NCBI RefSeq assembly: GCF_000520815.1
Contig: NZ_ASRY01000184.1
Location: forward strand, 31,720 to 95,719
Direction: 5' to 3'
DNA: 64,000 nt
Origin: Paenibacillus maysiensis
Lineage (GTDB): Bacteria; Bacillota; Bacilli; Paenibacillales; Paenibacillaceae
Positions 35,438 to 43,273 of the stretch are shown here, in pieces (position 1 is the stretch's first letter; every line of letters starts with the position of its first letter). The position numbers and the translations under genes are program-made. The notes below the pieces were generated by a model that saw only the letters and a list, made by a program, of their open reading frames with translations, was not told the origin of the DNA and searched no databases.

Positions 35438-35772
35438 TGTCTACAGACAATAAAGTTATGTACTAAACAATAAAGTTGTGTACTAATCGAGAAATAGACA
35501 ATAAAGTTGTGTACTAATATTAATGAAACATAATAAAAGAATCACTTTTAGTAAAATCAAAAGCCTGATGAACAAGTGTCATCAGGCTTTGTTAAAATCA
35601 GGACGGCTGCTTTGGTTTAAATAATAGAGAGCGATATTATGGTAAAGAAATATTAGAAAAATTAAAGACAGGAGAACATATTTATAAGGATTTAACGTAC
35701 ATATTTTTAGAATTTTATTAAAAAAATATTTGTAGTTGACTCGCTAGTACACAACTTTATTGATCGAAGATA
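35438..35772. mobile_element. small Tn7-like (MITE-like) element, copy A
   Basis: The left end begins TGTCTACAGACAATAAAG, with the same TGT-N5-GACAATAAAG layout as the ends of Tn7. Three repeats of about 20 bases follow in tight array (35446-35466, 35467-35486, 35497-35517: ACAATAAAGTTGTGTACTA type). An inverted copy, CTAGTACACAACTTTATTG, lies at about 35744-35762. The outer right terminus is not a clean ACA and no target duplication is seen. Inside are a strong hairpin (35560-35590) and a fragment reading ERYYGKEILEKLKTGEHIY. Copy A' is at 37055-37304. Confidence 0.6.
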
Positions 35773-35828
35773 GTGTCATAATTAGTGAGAAAATTTACAG
35801 GTTGAACGAGAAAAATTATCATAATTGA

Positions 35829-36878
35829 TGTTCGAAGAAAATAAAATTGTAGACTGGAGTTGCTGATTTTACGCGATTGTCCATTTCAAAGGTCGTCAGC
35901 TTTTGAGAAATATGTTTTAGACTGATCCGACAAATGCAACAGCGGCAGATAAGGACGCGAAAATAAAATTCTAGACTGGCCGCTGTTGTGGTCAACATTC
36001 AACTATCGTGTCCTGTTAGCCTAATAACTCTGCAGTTTGTAAGAAAGCGTCCAGCCGCTCCTTTTGAAGAAGATGATGACGGTAATGCATCTCCACCATC
36101 GTGAACCATTCGACCGCGTTTAACGCGCCGAAGGCTACGGCCGGATGAGTCGCCTTTCGCTGCAGCCGCTCTGGGTCTATGTTCTGCAGCGACGCCCCAA
36201 TCTCATGCATGCGGCGCATTGCTTCCTCCAGCTTGGCGACAAGCTGCTCCTTGCTCTCTGGCCGAGGAGGCGTATATTGCAAGTCGGCCGGTACCTGAAT
36301 GCGAACCGGTGGGAAGCTCCCTTGCTCAAACACGGCATGGCCGGCCTCCGTCTTCCCGCCGCCCTCCTCGCTGCCGCCACCGAGCGCCATGCACTGCTCC
36401 GCAAGACGGAGCTGCAAGTTCAGCGTGGAATGGGGCAGATGCAGGTACATTTGCCCAAGCGACCATTCGTTCTCGCTTGGCTTGCGACACAGTTCCGCCA
36501 GACTATACTTATCCAGCTCCCGAACATAATGCTTCGAAATCTCGTCGAACCTTACCAAAATATCCTTAATCCCTATGTTCTTGTTCATCAAGATCATCTC
36601 CTCGAATACTGAATTACTCTCATCATATGAGAGGGCTCAAGAAAAAAGCATATTCGTAGTTTATATCATTTATACTTTATTTTCCAGTCCAAGGCTATAT
36701 TTTCTAATTACACCGTCCGCCGTCGCTAGCGCGCCGATCGCAAAGCTGGACTTCATTTCGGAAGAGCCGGGAGAGCAAGCTGCAGCTGCGCATGCGGGCC
36801 ACGCGTCGCCAGTCTATAACTTTATTATCTCAGTCTAGTTCTTTATTGTTTAGTCTAAAACATTATTATTCGCTAACA
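35829..36878. mobile_element. non-autonomous Tn7-like element carrying a DinB-family gene
   Basis: A complete 1,050-base element. Termini are TGTTCGAAGAAAATAAAA on the left and, as reverse complement, TGTTAGCGAATAATAATG on the right; the first 29 bases of both ends align without gaps. A 5-base duplication, ATTGA, flanks it (35824-35828 and 36879-36883). The left end has three spaced repeats (35837-35857, 35905-35925, 35959-35979; AAATAAAATTGTAGACTGG type). The right end has three tightly packed inverted repeats (36809-36830, 36831-36851, 36850-36870). This left-spaced, right-packed order is that of TnsB sites in Tn7. No tns genes are inside; the only gene is DinB-like, much richer in GC than the flanks. 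Confidence 0.8.
36016..36588 (-). CDS. DinB-family protein, cargo of the Tn7-like element
   Basis: A 190-residue four-helix protein of the DinB/YfiT superfamily: NEWSLGQMYLHLPHSTLNLQ near residue 40 and EMHYRHHLLQKERLDAFL at the end supply the histidines expected for its metal site. Members are often thiol (bacillithiol) transferases or stress-induced proteins. ATG 36588 is chosen because GAGGAG lies 9 bases upstream; the ATG at 36597 is too close. The gene fills most of the 35829-36878 element and ends about 37 bases from the inner left repeat. Confidence 0.85.
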   Translation of the reverse strand: MNKNIGIKDILVRFDEISKHYVRELDKYSLAELCRKPSENEWSLGQMYLHLPHSTLNLQLRLAEQCMALGGGSEEGGGKTEAGHAVFEQGSFPPVRIQVPADLQYTPPRPESKEQLVAKLEEAMRRMHEIGASLQNIDPERLQRKATHPAVAFGALNAVEWFTMVEMHYRHHLLQKERLDAFLQTAELLG

Positions 36879-37054
36879 ATTGACAATGAAGAAGTAGAAC
36901 AACTTCTTATTGATTGTATAAATACGCATTTTTAGAGTTGCGTATATTCTCATAAAATTTGAAAAATTAGGGTGGACCGAATAACTTCGAGTCAATGAGT
37001 TCTCACTAATTATGAAAATGATCGTTGAATTATCATATATTCAGCTTGTTGTTT

Positions 37055-37304
37055 ACGTATATGAAGTTGTGTTCTAAGTATTAATGAAACATAAAAAAAG
37101 TACGCTCTTTATTGAAAACAAGAGCGTTGAACAAGTATCATCAGTCTTATGTTAAAATCAGGGGACGGCTGCTTTGGTTTAAATATAGAGCGGTAATATG
37201 GTAAGGAAATATTAGTAAAGTTAAAGATTTTAACGTACATATTTTTATAATCTTGATAAAACACAAATATTGGATTTTGGTACACAACTTTATTGTCCGA
37301 AGAG
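37055..37304. mobile_element. degenerate second copy (A') of the small Tn7-like element
   Basis: This stretch is clearly homologous to 35505-35772: GAAGTTGTGTTCTAAGTATT, TTAAAATCAGG...GACGGCTGCTTTGG, TTTAACGTACATATTTTTA and, at the right, GGTACACAACTTTATTGTCC (37279-37298). The outer left repeats are missing or decayed and the internal hairpin has lost its symmetry. Between copies A and A' sit the DinB element and a further decayed repeat near 36893-36918. Confidence 0.6.
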
Positions 37305-37901
37305 AGAATACGAAGGAGCGTCATCCAATTTAATAACAAGGGATAATTAATTGAATGGTCGTGAGTGTATGGGAAGAGTAGAATTTGTTAGCTGCAAAAT
37401 GTGATATCTGATGGAACAGACTCAGGAAAAGGCTATGGTCGCCGATGGATATATCATTGGATAGATAAGAGAGAGTAGACAGAACAATAAATTGACCTTG
37501 GAGGAAGTGAATGACCTCATGGCTGCGTATGAGCTGCTTCTTCTTCAAAACCTATTCAACCTTTCAAAAGGCAATAAAAAAGCTACTCATCATTGAGCGA
37601 CTTATCTGCCTATGTATTACGGTTATCAGCATGAAAATACCGATATCCGGCTTTTATTTTACGCTTTATATACTTTATGTGCACCAAATGAACACAGGCG
37701 CTTATTTAAAACCCGTCAAACGGTCACTTAAGAAAATATCTTCAAATGAAGTAGCTGGCAAGGCACATTCTTTGAATTGCACACTTTTTTAAAGTTACCC
37801 TTACTTCAATAAATGCCCCTTACTACATAACATAAAACTATGCAGCAGGGGCGGGCATACAATTCAATACTAAATCAGTTTACAACACTTGTATCCTTAA
37901 A
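37305..37901. other. unassigned AT-rich region
   Basis: About 600 bases with no gene I can defend. A plus-strand stretch near 37480-37570 reads NNKLTLEEVNDLMAAYEL and LLLQNLFNLSKGNKKA and then hits a stop; another frame continues YGYQHENTDIRLLFYAL. Both look like decayed coding sequence of unknown origin. A GC-rich imperfect hairpin (GCCCC...GGGGC, 37817-37855) may end the minus-strand pseudogene at 37902. Confidence 0.35.
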
Positions 37902-38410
37902 TTACAATTCACTTCTTGACGAGCCTAATTTACCATAAGCTTGACCTGACATTTTAGTATTACTTGTGTTAAAAGTAGCATAAAATTCTCCCGTAGGCCA
38001 AGCTGAAGGGCTTACCCACTCAAAAGGGCACCATCAGGACGTATCGTTGCTTCTTTTACAACCGAACCACTAGCTGATCCTTTGTGTAAAGCGAATTTAA
38101 TATTCTCACTGCCTGTATTCTTCACCCATATTTTAACGTAACCCATTCCCGCTGGGATCTTAAAAGACGCTTCTGATTGTTGACCACCCAATGTAATGTC
38201 AAACGCAGGCTGTGTGGATTGAGGAGTGATAACATGACCCCCTGCTGTTGGTGTAGTCACATCAGTCGATGTGTTTGCAGATTGGGAAACTGCTGCTGAG
38301 TCAGTTGTAGCCGATGCAACATCGGTCGTAGCTGCTACAGAAGCAGTTAATGGAATTGCAAGAGCTAAAGACAAAACAGATAATAAAGACACTTTTTTAA
38401 TGTTTTTCAT
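37902..38410 (-). pseudogene. secreted paralogue 1, frameshifted
   Basis: First of three related secreted proteins (with 38612 and 39573). It begins MKNIKKVSLLSVLSLALAIP, a signal peptide, followed by GGHVITPQ and a beta-rich domain (GMGYVKIWVKNTGSENIKFA). Near 38015 the frame breaks: the stop comes after ALLSG, while the next frame continues SPSAWPTGEFYATFNTSNTK and SSRSEL to a stop at 37902, exactly parallel to the intact copies. One base is gained or lost in GGTGCCCTTTTGAG. A sequencing error is possible. Confidence 0.7.
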
Positions 38411-38472
38411 ATTCATAGCCTTCTCTCTCATTAAAATTTGTTTTTACCTAAACTGATCTTACCCTTAAAGAG

Positions 38473-38532
38473 TTAATAAAGTGACCCCTTCTTTGGATAC
38501 CTTCTTTTTCCCGTTTGCTGATCATGGAACAT
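38473..38532 (-). pseudogene. truncated copy of the small zinc-finger ORF
   Basis: From ATG 38532 behind AAGGAGGG the DNA reads MFHDQQTGKRRYPKKGSLY and stops. It is a frameshifted, shortened copy of the ORF at 39357-39494 (LLHDQQTGKKKVSKEGRC). It sits in the same place, after a paralogue and its terminator, showing that the whole unit was duplicated. Confidence 0.5.
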
Positions 38533-38555
38533 GGGCAAACCCTCCTTAATATAAA

Positions 38556-38577
38556 AAGGCCGGCACATTGGCCGACC
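38556..38577 (-). terminator. terminator after secreted paralogue 2
   Basis: GGTCGGCC and GGCCGGCC-type arms flank an AATGTG loop and run into TTTTTAT on the minus strand. Confidence 0.65.
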
Positions 38578-38611
38578 TCATCACTACACATAAACAATTA
38601 TGAAATGATTA

Positions 38612-39118
38612 TTACAGTTCTCCTCGTGAAGTACCTATACGAACTGCGAGTTCACCTTTCATGTATGTATTACCCGAGGTAAGACTTACATAAAACTTTC
38701 CGGTAGACCAAGCACTCGAGCTAACTTCATCATAAGTTTGACCAGGCTTTACAGTTCCAGAAAGCTTCTGCGTACCTGATGGCGAGCCTTGATTTACCGA
38801 GAACTTAATTGGCTGATCACCGTTGTTACGTATCCATACTTTAACATAGCCATATCTTGAAGGTATTTCGAAATCCTCTGTAAGCTCTGTATTGCGGAGA
38901 GTTCTATTAACCACCGATTTGGTTTCTTGAGGGGTAATAACATGATCTCCCGGTTTTGGCGTATTCACATCAGTAGAATCGTTTGCAGACTGATTCACTT
39001 GTGCTGAGTCAGTTGTGGCCGGTGCAACATCGGTCGTAGCTGCTGCAGAAGCAGTTAATGGAATTGCAAGAGCTAAAGACAAAACAGATACTACAGAAGC
39101 TTTTTTAATATTTTTCAT
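38612..39118 (-). CDS. secreted paralogue 2, unknown function
   Basis: A 168-residue protein from ATG 39118 (GGAAGAAGG about 9 bases upstream). It has a signal peptide (MKNIKKASVVSVLSLALAIP...TASAAA), a Ser/Thr-rich segment ending GDHVITPQ, and a beta-rich domain (SRYGYVKVWIRNNGDQPIKF, SSAWSTGKFYVSLTSGNTY) ending RIGTSRGEL. The conserved GDHVITPQ suggests a processing or folding site. No cysteines. Its paralogues flank it; the family is unknown to me. Likely exported to the medium or cell surface. Confidence 0.75.
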   Translation of the reverse strand: MKNIKKASVVSVLSLALAIPLTASAAATTDVAPATTDSAQVNQSANDSTDVNTPKPGDHVITPQETKSVVNRTLRNTELTEDFEIPSRYGYVKVWIRNNGDQPIKFSVNQGSPSGTQKLSGTVKPGQTYDEVSSSAWSTGKFYVSLTSGNTYMKGELAVRIGTSRGEL

Positions 39119-39300
39119 GTTCAGAAACCTTCTTCCTTTTAATTTTTTACCTGTACGCTTTATCAATCAAACCAGTATGTATAGAAACTATTAGAGCAAT
39201 CATGATTGATAATTTTTTTACAGGTAGTTATCTACGTTTACATTATAAGTATTTTATTGTAATTATTCAACAATAAAATGGATTTCCATTCCATATAAAA

Positions 39301-39354
39301 GGCACGCTGCGGAATTGAACCGCGCAAAGGGTCCGACCAGGCTGTTACCCATGT
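39301..39354. repeat. 54-base repeat with tRNA-T-arm-like core, copy 1
   Basis: The minus strand carries AACAGCCTGGTCGGACCC and GCGCGGTTCAATTCCGCAGC, ending GCGTGCC. The same pattern recurs at 40307-40360. Only the 3' half is repeated here. See the findings for the covarying base pair. Confidence 0.5.
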
Positions 39355-39356
39355 CC

Positions 39357-39494
39357 TCACCGTTTTTTCATGGCCTGGACACATTCAGTACAGAATCGGA
39401 TGCCCAATGAAACATGCGTGGATGGCTTGTCACAATGGATACAGCGCCCTTCTTTGGATACCTTCTTTTTTCCCGTTTGCTGATCATGTAACAA
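39357..39494 (-). CDS. 45-residue CxxC zinc-finger protein
   Basis: A short ORF starting at TTG 39494, 8 bases after GGAGG. It encodes LLHDQQTGKKKVSKEGR, then CIHCDKPSTHVSLGIRFCTEC, a four-cysteine treble-clef-like zinc knuckle, and VQAMKKR. Basic residues on both sides suggest nucleic-acid binding. It follows the terminator of secreted paralogue 3; a truncated copy follows paralogue 2. Confidence 0.55.
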   Translation of the reverse strand: MLHDQQTGKKKVSKEGRCIHCDKPSTHVSLGIRFCTECVQAMKKR

Positions 39495-39519
39495 GGTCGG
39501 TCCCTCCTTAATATAAAAA

Positions 39520-39541
39520 GGCCGACACATTGGTCGACCTC
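39520..39541 (-). terminator. terminator after secreted paralogue 3
   Basis: GGTCGACC and GGCCGAC-type arms around AATGT end in TTTTTAT on the minus strand, 32 bases after the stop. Confidence 0.65.
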
Positions 39542-39572
39542 ATCACTACATATAAATAACTCTATGATATGA

Positions 39573-40043
39573 TTATTGCAATTCTCCTCTTGTGTTGCCT
39601 ATGCGAACTGAAAGGCCGCCCTTCATAATACCTCCGGGTGAAGTAAGGTTAAGATAGAAATTACCAGTAGACCAAGCGCTTCCGTTAATTTCATCAAATG
39701 TTTTACCCGGCTGTACTTTTCCACTCATCTTAACTGGACCACTTGCTGATCCCTGAGTTACTGTTATATTAATTGGGGCAGTCCCGTCATTTGACACAAA
39801 CACTCTAGCGTATCCATATCCCGGATCAATGTAGAAACGTTCTGATATGTCAGTATTTCCAAGAGACTTAGCTAGTACCTTATTAGTGGCCTGAGGAGTA
39901 ATGACGTGATCCCCCACTTTTGGGGCAAACACATCAGTCGATGTGTTTGCAGATTGGGAAACTGCTGCTGCAGAAGCAGTTAATGGAATTGCAACAGCTA
40001 AAGACAAGACAGAAAGCAAAGAAGCCTTTTTAATGTTCTTCAT
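39573..40043 (-). CDS. secreted paralogue 3, unknown function
   Basis: A 156-residue protein starting MKNIKKASLLSVLSLAVAIP with a signal peptide, a shorter Ser/Thr linker, VGDHVITPQ, and the same beta-rich domain (GYGYARVFVSNDGTAPINIT, GSAWSTGNFYLNLTSPGG) ending RIGNTRGELQ. AGTAGG stands about 8 bases before the ATG. It is most like paralogue 2. Each copy has its own upstream AT-rich promoter region and terminator. Confidence 0.75.
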   Translation of the reverse strand: MKNIKKASLLSVLSLAVAIPLTASAAAVSQSANTSTDVFAPKVGDHVITPQATNKVLAKSLGNTDISERFYIDPGYGYARVFVSNDGTAPINITVTQGSASGPVKMSGKVQPGKTFDEINGSAWSTGNFYLNLTSPGGIMKGGLSVRIGNTRGELQ

Positions 40044-40707
40044 ATACGAAACCTACTCTCTTTTTCAAATTTTGTTTTTACTCTAAACCAGTCATAAATT
40101 TCCTTATTGAGTTAATAAAGTGATCCCTTCTTTCCAAGACAAGGATAGAAAAGCTTTTATTAATCAACTTCCAGTATGTACAAGTTTCAATTATGCTTAC
40201 ATGACTAATAAAGATTTTTATGCGATGTTTTTCTTTATTTACATTATAAGTTTAAAAATCTAATTTTTCAACAAAATATTGGGTAATAATACCATTATCC
40301 TAATGAGGCACGCTACGGAATTGAACCGTGCAAGGGTTCTGACCAGGCTGTTCATGTTTCCGCTGGTTAACTGGTGCCTTGCTGCCTGCGCGTGCCGTAA
40401 AGCATCGGATGATCTCTGGGGAATGGTTCTGGATGAAGCTGATTTAAAGAAGTTCTGCTGCGAGCTGCTCTCGTCATCGGTCAAAGTTGTTTGTCTTTGT
40501 TTTTAACTCTGAGTTGCTGTTCCATTTTTTAAGTATTTCATTCCCAAAAAACTATCCAAAAAAAGCACACAAATTTGTGTGATCAGGCTATGGAGAAACC
40601 TCCTATTTTTGCGAGTAGTAAAAGAAACGGTTTAAAAACTGCATTTTACGTTAAATAACATAGAAGTTAGGTAAAACATAACGACAGTAAGTAAAGGAGT
40701 GGGGCCT
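40044..40707. other. intergenic region with a tRNA-like repeat, copy 2
   Basis: No reliable protein gene; overlapping frames on both strands near 40260-40506 lack ribosome sites. At 40307-40396 the minus strand holds a 90-base segment whose ends, GGCACGC and GCGTGCC, pair perfectly like an acceptor stem. Inside is a T-arm-like GCACGG-TTCAATT-CCGTAGC. A D-arm and anticodon arm are not convincing, so I do not call a tRNA. Promoters for secreted paralogue 3 and gpmA must also lie here. Confidence 0.4.
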
Positions 40708-41457
40708 ATGTATCAAGTGGTGCTGGTGAGGCATGGAGAAAGCGTGTATAACCGCCAAAACCTGTTTACAGGCTGGACGGATGTGGACCTGACCGAGCAG
40801 GGAACCCATGAAGCCATAGAGGCGGGCCGTATTCTCAAGGAGGCAGGGTATACGTTTGATCTGGCGTTCGCTTCGGTGCTGAAACGATCCATTCGTACGC
40901 TGTATCACATTTTGGACGAGCTGGATCATTTGTGGATACCCGTGCAGAAGTCGTGGAAGCTAAACGAACGCCACTATGGTGCTCTTCAGGGGCTTAGCAA
41001 GCTGGATTCTGCTGTCCAATACGGCGAGGAACAGGTTCATATCTGGCGGCGCAGCCTGACGGTGCGACCTCCCATGCTGGATGAACAGGATGAACGCAGT
41101 CCTCACAGGGAGGAACGATACAGTAACATTAAGCCGGAAGAGCTGCCGCTTGGGGAAAGTTTGGAGGATACCGTGCATCGGGTCGGTGAGTTTTGGAAGC
41201 AGCGGATTGTGCCCTTGGTGCAAAAAAAGGAACGGGTCATTATTTCCGCGCATGGCAATACTTTGCGCGCCTTGATCAAGTATATGGAGAATTTGGACGA
41301 GACCGCATTGCTGGATCTAAATATTCCGACAGGCATTCCGCTGGTGTATGAGCTGGACGATCATATAGACCCTATCCGACGCTTTTATCTGGGTGATCCG
41401 AGTCATGTAGAGGCGAAAAAGCAGGCTGTGGCCAACCAAAGCAAGGTGACGGAGTAA
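40708..41457 (+). CDS. gpmA: 2,3-bisphosphoglycerate-dependent phosphoglycerate mutase
   Basis: A 249-residue histidine phosphatase-fold enzyme: VVLVRHGESVYNRQNLFTGW with the catalytic His near residue 10, a second motif NERHYGALQGL, and the C-terminal ISAHGNTLRALIKY. Length matches GpmA. It interconverts 3- and 2-phosphoglycerate in glycolysis. ATG 40708 follows AAAGGAG by 8 bases; the in-frame GTG nine bases earlier is too close. It diverges slightly from typical GpmA in the insertion (VHIWRRSLTVRPPMLDEQDE), which is normal for that class. Confidence 0.92.
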   Translation: MYQVVLVRHGESVYNRQNLFTGWTDVDLTEQGTHEAIEAGRILKEAGYTFDLAFASVLKRSIRTLYHILDELDHLWIPVQKSWKLNERHYGALQGLSKLDSAVQYGEEQVHIWRRSLTVRPPMLDEQDERSPHREERYSNIKPEELPLGESLEDTVHRVGEFWKQRIVPLVQKKERVIISAHGNTLRALIKYMENLDETALLDLNIPTGIPLVYELDDHIDPIRRFYLGDPSHVEAKKQAVANQSKVTE

Positions 41458-41465
41458 GATGATAC

Positions 41466-41505
41466 CCAAGAGGACAGGGCGCTCTTTCGCATCCTGTCCT
41501 CTTGG
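41466..41505. terminator. hairpin between gpmA and amylase genes
   Basis: CCAAGAGGACAGG and CCTGTCCTCTTGG form a perfect 13-base stem between two convergent genes. T runs are short, so efficiency is uncertain. Confidence 0.6.
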
Positions 41506-41517
41506 TGTTGGGCAAAG

Positions 41518-43011
41518 TTAAGCTCCCAGGTCGTCTTCGGCTTCCGGGCTGTCATTGCCAGTGGGAAGCGCCCATACCGATACGCTGCCAGCGCGAACCG
41601 GAAATAAGCCGTAGCCGTCCTGCCCGATCGTTATAATGTGGTTGTGATGTCCTGTCAAATCAGTCCATTGCTCTCCTGCGCGCTGTTTCCCTACGAACAT
41701 ACGCTTTTCTCCGTTGTCTGCATTGGTGACCACTACAGCGCAGCCGGAGCCTTCCAATTCAGGAACGCCCTGACGAACCCATCCAATTGTATGGGGATCA
41801 TCAAAATAATCCTTTTGCTCTCCATAGGCTTTATGGTATCGGGCATACAGGAGCGGATCTAACGCTGCCTGCTTGCCTTTCACGGGTGTTTGCCCCTGGA
41901 TGCCGTAGTAATCGCCGTAGAACACGCAGGGGTAACCATCCTTGCGCAGCAGAATGAGCGCATAGGCGCTGGGCTTGAACCAGTCCTCCACCCAGGATTC
42001 GAGCGCTTCATGGGGCTGGGAATCATGATTATCGACAAAAGTAACCGAGTTCAGGGGGTGAGTATGAACTAGCGTATCCTCGAAAATGGTGCTTAGATCG
42101 AAATCCTTGCCACCCAAGGAAGCGCTATGTAGTTTATAGTGGAGGGATACGTCAAACAGGTCGATTTTATAATCGATGGTATCCAGGAACTTTTGGCATG
42201 ATTCCAGATCCGGCTTCCAAAACTCGCCTACCATATAAAAATCCTGTCCACGCTTTTTGATCATTTCCGTCGCGAACTCCCGTACAAATTCATGATTGAT
42301 ATGCTTGATTGCATCCAGACGAAATCCGTTGCATTGCAGGGTATCCACCAGCCATTTGCCCCAGCGAATCATTTCCCTGCGTACATCCTGATGATTATAG
42401 TCAATATTGGCAAACATTAAATAATCATAATTGCCGAATTCATCATCTACATGCTCGCTCCAGCTTTTATTTTTGCCTAAAATACGATAAATTCCTGTCC
42501 GGTCCCGACTTGCATCGTAATCGGTTCCGTTAAAATGTTCAAAATTCCATTGGAATGTGGAATACTGACCCTGACGGCCGGGAAATGTAAATTTAGTCCA
42601 CCCTGCGATATCGAAGGGCTCTGAAATGACCTCATTGCGGTTATCCGGGTTAACCTCGACGACCTTGAACACTTCGGTTTCATCCGCACCGGCCTTATGG
42701 TTCATGACCAGATCGACATAGACGGTCACACCGTGGCGAACACAGGCGGCAACAGCCTCCAAAAGGTCTTCCCTGGTTCCGTATTTGGTGCGTACCGCAC
42801 CCTTTTGATTAAACTCACCCAGATCGTAAAGGTCATAGACGCCGTATCCCGTATCCTCGGGCGATTGGCCCTTGGTGACAGGTGGAATCCATATCGCGTC
42901 AATTCCTTTAGCCTTCAGTTCCGGTGCCAGGCGGGCAAGCTTCTTCCAGTGAGAACCGTCTGCTTCGACATTCCACTCGAAAAATTGCATCATCGTATGG
43001 TTCCTTTTCAT
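41518..43011 (-). CDS. amyS: cytoplasmic alpha-amylase, GH13
   Basis: A 497-residue GH13 enzyme without signal peptide, of the Bacillus liquefying-amylase subfamily. Catalytic residues are Asp233 (NGFRLDAIKH), Glu263 (MVGEFWKP) and Asp330 (FVDNHDSQ). Early segments MMQFFEWNVEADGSHWKKL and YVDLVMNHKAGAD are typical. It cleaves internal alpha-1,4 bonds of maltodextrin or glycogen in the cytoplasm. The ribosome site GGAGGGACGCAC precedes ATG 43011. It is monocistronic. The symbol follows the cytoplasmic Bacillus homologues. Confidence 0.93.
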   Translation of the reverse strand: MKRNHTMMQFFEWNVEADGSHWKKLARLAPELKAKGIDAIWIPPVTKGQSPEDTGYGVYDLYDLGEFNQKGAVRTKYGTREDLLEAVAACVRHGVTVYVDLVMNHKAGADETEVFKVVEVNPDNRNEVISEPFDIAGWTKFTFPGRQGQYSTFQWNFEHFNGTDYDASRDRTGIYRILGKNKSWSEHVDDEFGNYDYLMFANIDYNHQDVRREMIRWGKWLVDTLQCNGFRLDAIKHINHEFVREFATEMIKKRGQDFYMVGEFWKPDLESCQKFLDTIDYKIDLFDVSLHYKLHSASLGGKDFDLSTIFEDTLVHTHPLNSVTFVDNHDSQPHEALESWVEDWFKPSAYALILLRKDGYPCVFYGDYYGIQGQTPVKGKQAALDPLLYARYHKAYGEQKDYFDDPHTIGWVRQGVPELEGSGCAVVVTNADNGEKRMFVGKQRAGEQWTDLTGHHNHIITIGQDGYGLFPVRAGSVSVWALPTGNDSPEAEDDLGA

Positions 43012-43273
43012 GTGCGTCCCTCCTCCATATATAACAAGTTACCCACCAAGTGAGGGGGGCTAAACGTCAGACGGTTAATATGGTGCTAAACGAAGAACAG
43101 GCATCGCTGTATAACGTATGCCAAATCATTAAAATTTGTTATACCTTGAAGGCGTATATATTCGATTGGCTAGAAAAGGGAACGTGAAAACGGTAGAATG
43201 AATTTAACTTAACCATAGTTCGGGTTTCGGGTAAACCGTGAAGCGCGAGCAAAAGACGGAAGGAGGGGTGGAC

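Noticed and set aside
36575..36838. An 87-codon plus-strand ORF inside the Tn7-like element
   Set aside because: It has no ribosome site and spans an AT-rich spacer, a GC-rich scrap and the right-end repeats. Chance is the simpler explanation.
35438..37304. A CRISPR array suggested by repeated 20-base units
   Set aside because: The repeats are few, irregularly spaced, inverted at opposite ends and tied to TGT...ACA termini, which fits TnsB-like sites and not CRISPR.
37511..37792. A 93-codon plus-strand ORF with hydrophobic stretches
   Set aside because: Although a GGAGG lies upstream, the composition is that of AT-rich noncoding DNA, and a different frame through the same DNA looks more like decayed coding sequence.
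40307..40396. A 90-base tRNA gene
   Set aside because: The acceptor-like and T-arm-like stems are good, but position 8 is not T and no normal D-arm or anticodon arm can be formed, so I list it only as tRNA-like.
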